The position numbers and the translations under genes were made by a program. The notes under the pieces are model-generated. The model saw nothing but the letters and a program-made list of their open reading frames with translations, ran no database searches and was not told where the DNA came from. Positions 1-8,503 of a DNA stretch of 10,057 nucleotides are shown in pieces. Source of the DNA: Conidiobolus incongruus B7586 (Eukaryota > Entomophthoromycota > Entomophthoromycetes > Entomophthorales > Conidiobolaceae); NCBI GenBank assembly GCA_000697335.1, contig JNEM01006531.1:1-10057 (forward strand), written 5' to 3'. The number at the start of each line of letters is the position of its first letter. Positions within the stretch are counted from its first letter, which is position 1.

Positions 1-2002
1 AAAAATAATTATAAGTGATTTATATATAGATATAGTTTAAGAATATTAATTCCTCTATATATTTATTATAACTTATTTTTTAAACTTAGCAATATATTTA
101 AAAAATCAGAAATTAAAAAATTTGCCTTTTTTATATTTTAAATAAATATTATATTTGTAAAATTATTTTATATTATAAATTTTCATTAATGGAATAGTAT
201 TAAAATAGTATCATATATTTTTAAATAATGAAAATAATAATTATAAATTTATTTTATTCATAAATCATATATATCAAAATCTTTAGATAAAATCTATAAA
301 TTATACATGACTTTATAAGAAAATATCTAAAACTTAACTTATATTAATATTTATTTAGGATTATAAGGTTTGAGTTATGTGTTTGGATATTAGCAAATAT
401 TGCTAAAGGTTATAAATTTATCAAATATATATTTAGTACTCTATCGCAAAATATTATAATTTAATTGGATATAATTTTAAAACTTCATTAATATAGGTTA
501 TTAAAGAAATAAAGATCATTTGGAAATATTGGAGATTAATGTTTTAATATTTAATATAAACTATATTTTTAATAATATTTTAAAAAATTTTATCAAATAT
601 ATATTATATGAAGAGTTTTTCATTTAGAAAACAATTTTAGTATATTCATAATAATTTCAACGTTATTCAAATATTAAAATTTTGGATTAATTTCTTAAAT
701 AATTTTGATGAATAATCTGAAAATTAGTTTAAGAAAAATAAAATTGAAACATATCATTTAAGTTAATATCCTGAATTATAATTTTGATAAAATTTATTAA
801 TACTTAAAAAGATAAATTTTCCATTAAATAGATGCAACCATAAGTTTAATGTATCATAATACTTCGATTGTAAACACTTATAAAATGGATATAATTATAT
901 TCCTAAACCTAATGTACTAAACTGCTATACTAATGCGATCAATAATAATATTTTCATTTTAATAAGTATTATTTCATAAATTATAAAATAATGAATTGAT
1001 AAAAAGATATTCAAGTAAGATTTATCAAAAATTATAAAATATCTCTTCAACTATTTAATAATGGGGGATGATAAACAGAGTTATTTGAAAAAAAAACTAA
1101 AAATTTTATTATAATTTTAAAATTGTATGAGATATAATATTTAATTAAATAATTCTTAAAAGTATACTTTGATTTTATATTAAAATCATTTCAAAATTGA
1201 TTGAATATACTTTGGATTTAGAATTTAATATTTAAATAAAATTAGGAAAAATTAAAACAAAATAAAATAAATAATATAGTATGAAGATCCAAAAGAAACT
1301 TAGATTATAAGTTGATATTGCAAATTAATGAGTGTTGAATAAATCAAGGGACCAGCATAGATTAACCGTTCACAAAAAGAAGTTTCCTATCAATCAAATA
1401 ATAAATTTATCTAATCTCATCCAAACATTTGAAACTATCCCACTTTTGGGGTATTCGACCTACAAACGAAGTAAAATTCAAATATCAATAGAATTTTCCA
1501 AATCATAAATAAGCTTAAAATGAACAGATGATCATAAATCAACAAAAATTTTATCGAAATTGTATTTTTTCCTTATCCAAATATTGGACAAACTATTAAT
1601 TTTGGAAAATTTTAAGGGTTGATAAATAGTTATTAGGGTTAATTCATGAATTTTTTTTTGTTAGTAATTAAATCATCAATAAATCAAAGGATTATTATTA
1701 TTATTTTTATTTAAAAATTTCAAAGGTTATATTCAAAAGATAATGCATTAAATTTAATATATCATTAAATATAAAAGTAAATGATAATAGTTTTATCATA
1801 TTATATACAAACTTGTAGGCAAATTAAATCTAAAAATAAATTATAATAAATTGAATTAAGCTAATCAAAATTGATGGTGTAGAAAAAGTCGATTAATAAT
1901 AAAATGATAAATTAATGAATATATTTGATTTAAAAGTTCAATAGATGGATCAAAAAGTTAAATTAATTTATTTTTAATAAAATTTTTTATATTTTAATTA
2001 TA
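1..2002. other. AT-rich gene-free left flank
   Basis: About 2 kb of very AT-rich DNA with stops in every frame at short intervals. It contains a GC-richer island at 1321-1508, listed separately, and a 17-base interrupted palindrome at 390-406. I see no recognisable protein domain, tRNA or terminal repeat here. Confidence 0.7.
1332..1508 (+). other. GC-richer island with a 58-codon open stretch, unrecognised
   Basis: Hand counts give 25-33% GC per line here, above the surrounding DNA. The plus strand is open from just after a TGA (1329-1331) to TAA at 1506-1508, with no ATG. The same frame continues to about 1620 with two stops in between. The translated stretch is Lys/Ile/Ser-rich and matches no family I recognise. 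Open stretches of this length are expected a few times by chance in this window, so it is listed only as a candidate relic. Confidence 0.15.
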
Positions 2003-2227
2003 ATAATCAAATATAATAATAAAGTATCGACTATCCAATTAAGATATATCCAAGTTAATATGAAGGATGACGAAATATCATTCCAAAATGGTGGCAACAT
2101 ATAAGCTCCGAAATTGACATTAAAGTACCTTAATGTAGGACGAGAAGTGGATCTGACAAGATGTTGTTTGAGTGTGGTAAATTTACGGAATGTGGAATTC
2201 AATCAATTAATTTGCTTAATTTACTAA
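2003..2227 (+). pseudogene. possible decayed 3' gene fragment, LRR-like
   Basis: This stretch is clearly GC-richer than the DNA to its left (hand counts 28-40% per line) and lies just downstream of the transcription factor. One plus-strand frame is open except for a single TAA at 2102-2104 and ends at TAA 2225-2227. AATAAA overlaps that stop at 2226-2231. The frame contains LRYIQVN, LKYLNVG and LRNVEFN, spaced 27 and 21 codons apart (counting the stop as one position). This resembles the L-x-x-L-x-V/F-N core of leucine-rich or RNI-like repeats. I infer a relic of a host gene converging on the factor. It could instead be 3' untranslated sequence of the factor, or chance. There is no credible start codon or full domain. 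Confidence 0.2.
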
Positions 2228-2267
2228 TAAAATGGATGTGCTATATTAATTATGAGTGGAGACTTTT
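2207..2267 (-). terminator. probable 3' untranslated region / poly(A) region
   Basis: The 61 bases after the TAA stop of the transcription factor contain no AATAAA on the minus strand. AATTAA variants occur at 2246-2251 and 2207-2212 and are possible weak poly(A) signals. In such AT-rich DNA they carry little weight, and the true 3' end may lie further left. Confidence 0.2.
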
Positions 2268-3974
2268 TTAGTTCTTTTGAAAATCAAATAGCGTGGAATT
2301 GGTCTGGGAATTCACTGCATCAATGATATTTTGAATTTTAACCTTGAATAGCTCGGTCATCCTTGGCCATTGTGTAGTCATTGATGTGTAAACACGCATG
2401 AATTCGTTGAGGTGTGTCTGAGCTATGGGTCGCTTGTCAGGAGGAGATGGAAAGAGTGTGGCATGGTACAAGACCCTGCAAGCGTTCATGATACTAAAGT
2501 ACCATAGCGGACCGATGGTCAAATCCACGTGCTGGGTCAACCAGCAAAAAATTCTGATGGAGGTAATGGCTGCATCGAAACCCCGTTGGGAGAATGGATG
2601 ACCAACAATGGATGGAAACATGACATTGGGATAGTCAACTGAAATAATGATGTCGTTGAGCATCACGTTGATAGTAAGTGCTAGGATAACCGGCTGGATG
2701 TCGCAATAAATAGTCAAGTTTTGATTGTTCAAATATGGATCAATAGGGAATTGTGAGTTGATGAACTTGCTCCATTTTTCTACTCGAATTTTAAAATTTT
2801 TAAACTCAATGTCTGTTTGAGGATTGTGCTTAGCTAAATAAAAAGGGTCTTGAAGCTTTTGATTGAGCTGTTTTGATTGGACTATAAGGGTTATTAAGAA
2901 GAATTCTAATAAAAGTTGTGATCGTGATGCGTGCAGCACTTCCAGTTCCACTTTGGTGTGGATGCATTCCTCGTTTGAAACAGCCCGAGCGCCTACTGAA
3001 CTCATGACACAAGGGCCGGGACACGTTCGCTCCTCAAGGAAGCTTACGGGAACTCCTTGCAAATTGGAAGGTTTATCGTAGATTAGTGACAGAGCAGCGT
3101 CTTGAAGATATATTCCCCACCATAACCTCAAGTTAGTCTCTCTTTCGTAGTTTTCGATGCAAGAAGCATCAATTTTGTCGTTAGGATAACCCTCATATAA
3201 ATACAATTGATAATCGATAGATAATTTACACGCACTAGCGCTCTGCGCCCATCCTTTTTCAAATTCGTTCTCTACTAGATATAAAAACGCGAGGTTGAGA
3301 TGCGTTAACCCATATGAGGGGTCTGTGTGACCCCCCTCGGTTGTCACTAACTTCGCAGCTTGTTCACATAAAATTTCTATTTGGTCATAACTGATTATGA
3401 TTGGTGGTTGTTCCCCATTTTTCCCCCGATAAATATATAAAGCACCACACGCCAGTATGCTATATAGGACTGAAGGATACCGTTTCATTATTTGAGATAG
3501 TGATGGTTTGAATAGGTGAGGACTGATTTGATCCATCAACTCAATATACTTACCAATTAATACAAGCTGAGAGTTTTCGTCAACTGTATAACTGACCTCT
3601 CCATCAGGGGCAGTTGTGGAAATAAGCTGAAGGACTGGTGGCTTTCCAGATCGTACACTATTCACTTTAGAACCAGGAGATATAGGTAGTCTTGTACTTG
3701 TCTGTTGACTTTCTGTAGTTGTTATATCACCTACACTAGACGGCGTCGAGGGATTAGAACTTGTACACGTTTTAAGGTTGCGACGATGTTTTGATTTGAT
3801 GGGTGTATATTGGCACTGAGCGCCAGATTGAATACATCTGTAGCAAAATGGTTTCCCTCTATCACATTTAACTTTCCTCTTCCTGCAAACGTTACAAGAA
3901 AGCAAGATGACCTGGGAATCAGGGGTACCGTTCAAATTCCAACTCAATTCCAGAGACCCTTTTAACGAACTCAT
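2268..3974 (-). CDS. Zn2Cys6 (Gal4-type) fungal transcription factor
   Basis: This gene encodes a probable sequence-specific nuclear transcription regulator of 568 residues. A binuclear zinc cluster is seen at residues 27-54, with cysteines 27, 30, 37, 44, 47 and 54 in the spacing C-X2-C-X6-C-X6-C-X2-C-X6-C. The basic stretch RKRKVK lies between C30 and C37, as is usual for DNA contact in this family. A basic tail (KSKHRRNLK, about 60-68) may serve in DNA binding or nuclear import. Residues about 69-102 are a Ser/Thr/Pro-rich linker. A helical region from about 141 to 317 looks like the fungal-specific transcription-factor domain; RLWWGIYLQD near 283-292 fits its conserved Trp/Asp segment. 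I see no clear heptad coiled coil after the linker, so dimerisation is uncertain. The start is the first in-frame ATG (3972-3974), with G at -3. The stop is TAA (2268-2270) and no intron is needed. The length is normal for the family. The target genes cannot be inferred because the window has no pathway neighbours. Confidence 0.93.
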   Translation of the reverse strand: MSSLKGSLELSWNLNGTPDSQVILLSCNVCRKRKVKCDRGKPFCYRCIQSGAQCQYTPIKSKHRRNLKTCTSSNPSTPSSVGDITTTESQQTSTRLPISPGSKVNSVRSGKPPVLQLISTTAPDGEVSYTVDENSQLVLIGKYIELMDQISPHLFKPSLSQIMKRYPSVLYSILACGALYIYRGKNGEQPPIIISYDQIEILCEQAAKLVTTEGGHTDPSYGLTHLNLAFLYLVENEFEKGWAQSASACKLSIDYQLYLYEGYPNDKIDASCIENYERETNLRLWWGIYLQDAALSLIYDKPSNLQGVPVSFLEERTCPGPCVMSSVGARAVSNEECIHTKVELEVLHASRSQLLLEFFLITLIVQSKQLNQKLQDPFYLAKHNPQTDIEFKNFKIRVEKWSKFINSQFPIDPYLNNQNLTIYCDIQPVILALTINVMLNDIIISVDYPNVMFPSIVGHPFSQRGFDAAITSIRIFCWLTQHVDLTIGPLWYFSIMNACRVLYHATLFPSPPDKRPIAQTHLNEFMRVYTSMTTQWPRMTELFKVKIQNIIDAVNSQTNSTLFDFQKN

Positions 3975-4018
3975 CACGCCCGAAAGAAATAAAAAGGCAA
4001 AGAGAGGACTTTGTAGTT

Positions 4019-4026
4019 TATTTATA
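4019..4026 (-). promoter_or_regulatory. TATA box of the transcription-factor gene
   Basis: The minus strand reads TATAAATA here, with its first base 52 bases before the ATG. A pyrimidine-rich run follows at about 3980-4005, where initiation would be expected some 30 bases downstream, near 3996. That would give a leader of only about 20 bases. The match and spacing are seen in the sequence; use as a promoter is inferred. The site also shows that the open frame reaching back to 4043 is promoter rather than coding. Confidence 0.65.
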
Positions 4027-4048
4027 GTGGAAATATAATTCAACGCAA

Positions 4049-4056
4049 GTGATCAC
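4049..4056. promoter_or_regulatory. 8-base palindrome GTGATCAC in the promoter
   Basis: This is a perfect 8-base palindrome between the TATA box and the CCAAT pair, in a locally GC-richer stretch. Its symmetry and position are consistent with an operator for a dimeric regulator. I know no specific factor to assign to it, and it lacks the CGG triplets typical of Zn2Cys6 sites, so it does not argue for autoregulation. Confidence 0.25.
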
Positions 4057-4076
4057 CTCCAAAACAATAATCAACT

Positions 4077-4093
4077 ATTGGAAATTGACCAAT
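4077..4093. promoter_or_regulatory. facing CCAAT boxes (ATTGG-N7-CCAAT)
   Basis: The plus strand reads ATTGG at 4077-4081 and CCAAT at 4089-4093. This gives a CCAAT box on each strand with seven bases between them. The minus-strand copy lies about 80-85 bases before the inferred start of transcription, the classic position for the HAP/NF-Y complex. A further minus-strand CCAAT lies at 4172-4176. The motif is short and could occur by chance, but its distance from the TATA box is what a working promoter would show. Confidence 0.45.
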
Positions 4094-4744
4094 TAAGTTC
4101 GAGGTTAATTATATAAACAGTTATTTTGTTTCACAATTTTATTTAGTTTAAACCTTGAATCAGACAATTTCATTGGTATTCAAACAAAATGGATGAATAA
4201 GAGTAAATTATGGAATTATGCATTTTTATAAAGTTTTTGCCATGTATGTACAATGTATGCAATAATACCAAATCTAATTAATTCAACTTTAATTAAGTTA
4301 ATTCGGACTTAATTTTCAAATAGGATAATAATATTAAAAATAATCTAAATAATATATTATTTTATAAAATTAAATTTATTTCTTTTATAAATCAAAATTT
4401 AACTAAATATATTTATTCACTATAAAGTTACATATACACTCAATCATGTTTCATTTTTGAATCTTTAAAAAAAAGGAATTCACGATAAACAAAAATTAAA
4501 TATAAGTAATTGAACAAAATTCCCATCGTTGCAATATTTTATTTCATTCATGATCAAATGAGTGGATCCTTACAAGCATCTCGTTTTTCCATCACTCCTT
4601 AATTTATTTTTTTATTAGTTCAATTGCTTTTGTTACAAATTTTGAGTAGCGGCAATAAGTTGAATGAAACAAGTTAATATTTTATAAATTCTTCTTAATT
4701 TATATAATAATTCTTAATAATTTTGATTATTAATATTAGAATAA

Positions 4745-4880
4745 GTAATGCTCAGGTTCTATTGATCACCAATTCCCCAAGATCCTGTTAATGGAGGGAT
4801 TTAAGCAAAGTGAAATATGCAAAGAGAGTGAGGAAAACCTACACATGATGATTAGCTAATTGTAATGAAATTCGAGATTG
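4745..4880. other. small GC-richer island, unrecognised
   Basis: Two consecutive lines count at 40% and 33% GC, against roughly 10-20% around them. The plus strand is open from 4749 to a TAA at 4857-4859, with an in-frame ATG at 4791 giving only 22 residues. I recognise no domain. I looked for tRNA-type A and B boxes and found only poor matches (GGTTCTATTG near 4754). It could be a relic exon or an unannotated structured RNA, since RNA genes often stand out as GC islands in AT-rich genomes. Confidence 0.2.
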
Positions 4881-5961
4881 GACACTTTTAAACTTATTAA
4901 ATAGACTTTATTTCAAGTTATTATACAGAATTTTGAATTATTCATATATCAAGCTATTTTCATCATATAATAATTCCTAAAAGATTTTTATTACTTATAA
5001 AGGATTATTAAAATTTTATAATGTTTTTTTATTGTTTTTAATAAATATCAACAAATAACTTATTTGTGATACTTAATTAGATATTTAGGTCATTTGATAG
5101 CAATAATATAAATACGGCAATTTTAAAAAAAAATAACAATTAAATTTGATTGGATCTAAATTTAAAACACTAAATAAACCTAAAAACTTAAATGAGGAAA
5201 GCCCTATTGATCATTACGAATGATACATCGTAATAAATACTATATACATATAAAAATAATAATTCTAGCGAAATATAAATAATTTTCACTATAATATTAT
5301 TGAAAAATAATATAATTTAAAAATTATCTTAAAATGAAAAATAAATTAATTTGAATAATTATCACATTATTGACCTATAATTTTTTTTCTAAATTTGTAA
5401 TAATAATTATAATAATAATACAAGGATTATCATCCATATTAATAGAAATATTAATTTAAATAGTTTATCATAAAATTATTTTGTTATAAATATTTTATTA
5501 AAGTTTAAATTGATAAATTTATATTCATGCTTATTTATTTTTCTATAAATATGAATTTATTTAACTTTTTAGTTTAAATTAATTAAAATTACTAAAATAA
5601 GATAAAATTCAATTAGTTCAAATTTGATTCAATTAACATAATTTAATTGGCATTTTTTAAGTTATAATTATTATAAAATTGATTATATAAAAATATAAAC
5701 TAATAGCATATTATCAATATTGAATTAATTCATATAAATTATTATAAATATAATGATTTTGACTTTTCAATAAATTGTATTATTTCAATAAAGAATCTAT
5801 CTATTTAAATACCTTAAAACCAAGTTTAACATCTAAATCAATTTATTTGGTTAATAATATGATAATTTAAATGGTTAATATAACGAGTTTAATATCAATA
5901 TTTCTGTTTTCATTTAATAATATTTGAGAAATTTGAATATTTGTTAATTTTTTATGGTTAA

Positions 5962-5975
5962 ATATATATATATAT
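5962..5975. repeat. (AT)7 dinucleotide repeat
   Basis: Seven uninterrupted AT units within the AT-rich flank; no function is suggested. Confidence 0.85.
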
Positions 5976-6115
5976 TCAATGGCATTTTTATTAGTGTTAT
6001 CTAAAGTTAATTAAGGAAATTTGTTTATTCTTAATCCTTTGAATTTGCTTAAAATTATCAAACATCCAATTTGTGATATTTGATATATTATAAAATGAAT
6101 CATAAAATAATATTA

Positions 6116-6145
6116 AATAATAATAATAATAATAATAATAATAAT
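6116..6145. repeat. (AAT)10 microsatellite
   Basis: Ten uninterrupted AAT units. This is a simple repeat in AT-rich noncoding DNA with no sign of function, and it could be a length-variable marker. Confidence 0.95.
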
Positions 6146-8485
6146 TTGGTTTCTTTTCTAATTATATATGAATCAAAATTATTTCCATTATAAATTGACG
6201 GTAACTCTCCTTTATTAAATCAATGACTCCTTAAATGCTAAATTTATCTAAAAATTTTGAATTTAAATTGAATTAAATATAATAAATGTTGAAAATTAAT
6301 TTATTCTCTAAATTACCTGTTGAAAATCAAAATGCATTATTTATTACATAATTATGACTTCTATTCCATAAATAACTAAATTTCGTATATTATAATATAA
6401 AAGGATTTATTGGTTTAGCCGAATATTTTGATATATATATTATAGATATTTCTATAGAATAAATTGAGATGGATGTAATATCACTAATTATTAGAATAGT
6501 TGAGCCAAATTCGACCATTAGTTTCCTCAACACAATCCCAAAAATGCCATTGGTTAAATAAAATAATTTTCAAATTTGATGAGTTAATATAACTTTGAAT
6601 ATTTCGAGTTTTTAAAATTAATAAATATACTAAATATCATCACAATTATCATCCTATTTATTTATTCATGTTTATTAAAATGTCATTCAATACAATTATT
6701 TGACAAAGTGGAAATAAAATTGATTTTTTTTATTCTAGTTCAAGGCATTATTCCATACAATTAATGTCAATTTAACTTTGCCAATACTTTATCGTTATCA
6801 GGATGATTATATCTGTTTCAAAGTAGCTAGAGCTAATAATTTAAAAATCTCAAAAGTTTGATTTATAATGCTTTGAAAAATAAATATTTAATAGCATATA
6901 TTATTTCTCATGGTTGATTTACCTTAAATAAAATAATTATATTTTAAATTGTTTCCATTATAATCATTTTTATCAAATATTCTATTATATATACATCAAG
7001 GTATCAACTTTTCACATTGTGGATTAACTGTGAAGAAAATTTCAAAAAGCATAACTAATTATTATTAAATTGTTTGATAATTTCAGTGGAAAAAAAATTG
7101 AATTTATTATGAGTGCAGAAGAATGAAAGCTTTCCCAAATATAATTACATTTAAACAAAAACCAGGGTGATTTCAATGAAAATTTTGCTAACTAGACTTT
7201 TAGTTTCAATTTTATTTTTATTAGAATTAAACATAAATTTGAGCGAATATGGTTATTCTTCCATTGAAAATTTTGCTTAAACTTATGTGATAAATCTGAA
7301 TTATTTGTATCTCTTAGATACATGTATTTGTTTTAAATTAGCTCCATATTTTATAATACAACGAAAATATTTAAAATGCCTTCATGTTAATCTAATCATC
7401 ATGATATTGAACTTAATATTTTATCATATATAAATTTAATTGATGCACATTATTTTGATAATTCATGAAATGTATTTTTCATTCAAATACATGTCCATAT
7501 ATATATATGTTATACGAATATTCATAATTTCTCAATTAAAATGATTGTAAATAATATAGATAATATTATTTCACTGATAGCTAATATTACAAATTAGTCA
7601 ATAGGTTAAGAAATAGATTCAAGTTTCAAAATAATATGAAATTATAGTTGAATAATTTATTTAATCGTATCAGTTATTATTTTTTAAATGACTCATTTAT
7701 TTTCACATTAAATTATTTGTAATTTGAATATTTTGATTGAAAATTATTGTTGAATATAATTAAAATTTATAACTTTTTTTTGTTTAATTAATTTAAATTA
7801 AAATTTGATATTGAAAGAATAATAATACTATAAAATAACTTACCCAATGATAAAAAATTTTATAATTCACACCCGGATACCATCATATTTTTGAGAAATT
7901 TTTCAATTTTAAATAATATTGGTTGACGTGTTAAAAAATATATATTTATGTATAAGAGCTTAATATTAGAATAATACAAAAAATTATTTTTGAATATAAA
8001 TTTTTTTTTATATAATTCCTTGAGGTTTTATGATAAATGACTTCTTTCAAGTATTATATTTGGAATTGAAATATTGATAGATTGTTTGCAAGAAAAAAAT
8101 CTACCTTGAAAATATAAATATTTTTATATTTCATATATAAAATAAAAATTAATTCAATTTGTAATTAAATTTAAAAGCTTCGGTCATATACCTATTTTTC
8201 AACCGCATATATTAAATAGACAACCAAAATATTTATTGGTATTGTACTAATTTGTAATAACTATATTTAACAAAATATATATTTGTTTAAATTATGAATG
8301 TGATGTATATGGCTAACCAACTCAATATTTCATATCATAATCAAGTTTCATGAAATATTATATCCAATATATTTTTCCTAATAATTATCTGATAATTATA
8401 ATTTCATTTTTAGCTCTTTAATGTTTTGAAAAAAAATTTTTTTATGACTAATTATGTTGTTACACTAAATTTTCAAAAATATTAA

Positions 8486-8503
8486 ATATATATATATATA
8501 TAT
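8486..8503. repeat. (AT)9 dinucleotide repeat
   Basis: Nine uninterrupted AT units. It is self-complementary and may extrude or slip. Similar shorter runs occur at 5962-5975 and 7497-7508. Confidence 0.9.

Noticed and set aside
1436-1465. A possible tRNA B-box-like run around GGGGTATTCGACC.
   Set aside because: It does not match GGTTCRANNCC, and no acceptor or anticodon arms could be paired around it.
1987-2202. A 71-codon minus-strand open frame just downstream of the transcription factor.
   Set aside because: It begins with TTG, not ATG; its first ATG is about halfway along. Its C-terminal end is low-complexity Leu/Ile from AT-rich DNA, and it overlaps the plus-strand frame, which looks more gene-like.
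2830-3081. Short open frames at 2830-3024 (minus) and 2863-3081 (plus).
   Set aside because: Both lie inside the transcription-factor coding region in other frames, start at GTG or TTG, and are best explained as shadows.
3975-4043. A hydrophobic N-terminal signal peptide on the transcription factor.
   Set aside because: The 23 codons have no ATG and contain the TATA box, so they are not expected to be translated. A nuclear factor also would not carry one.
6390-6569. A 59-codon minus-strand open stretch rich in Ile and Ser.
   Set aside because: It has no start at its beginning, its composition is just what AT-rich DNA gives, and several frames of this length are expected by chance.
7177-7277. 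A 13-base direct repeat (TGAAAATTTTGCT at 7177-7189 and 7265-7277).
   Set aside because: It is too short and AT-rich to stand out from chance, with no flanking structure suggesting a mobile element.
8429-8443. An A8T7 run and other pure A/T palindromes such as CATATATATATATG at 7496-7509.
   Set aside because: They are expected from the base composition and lack any supporting context.
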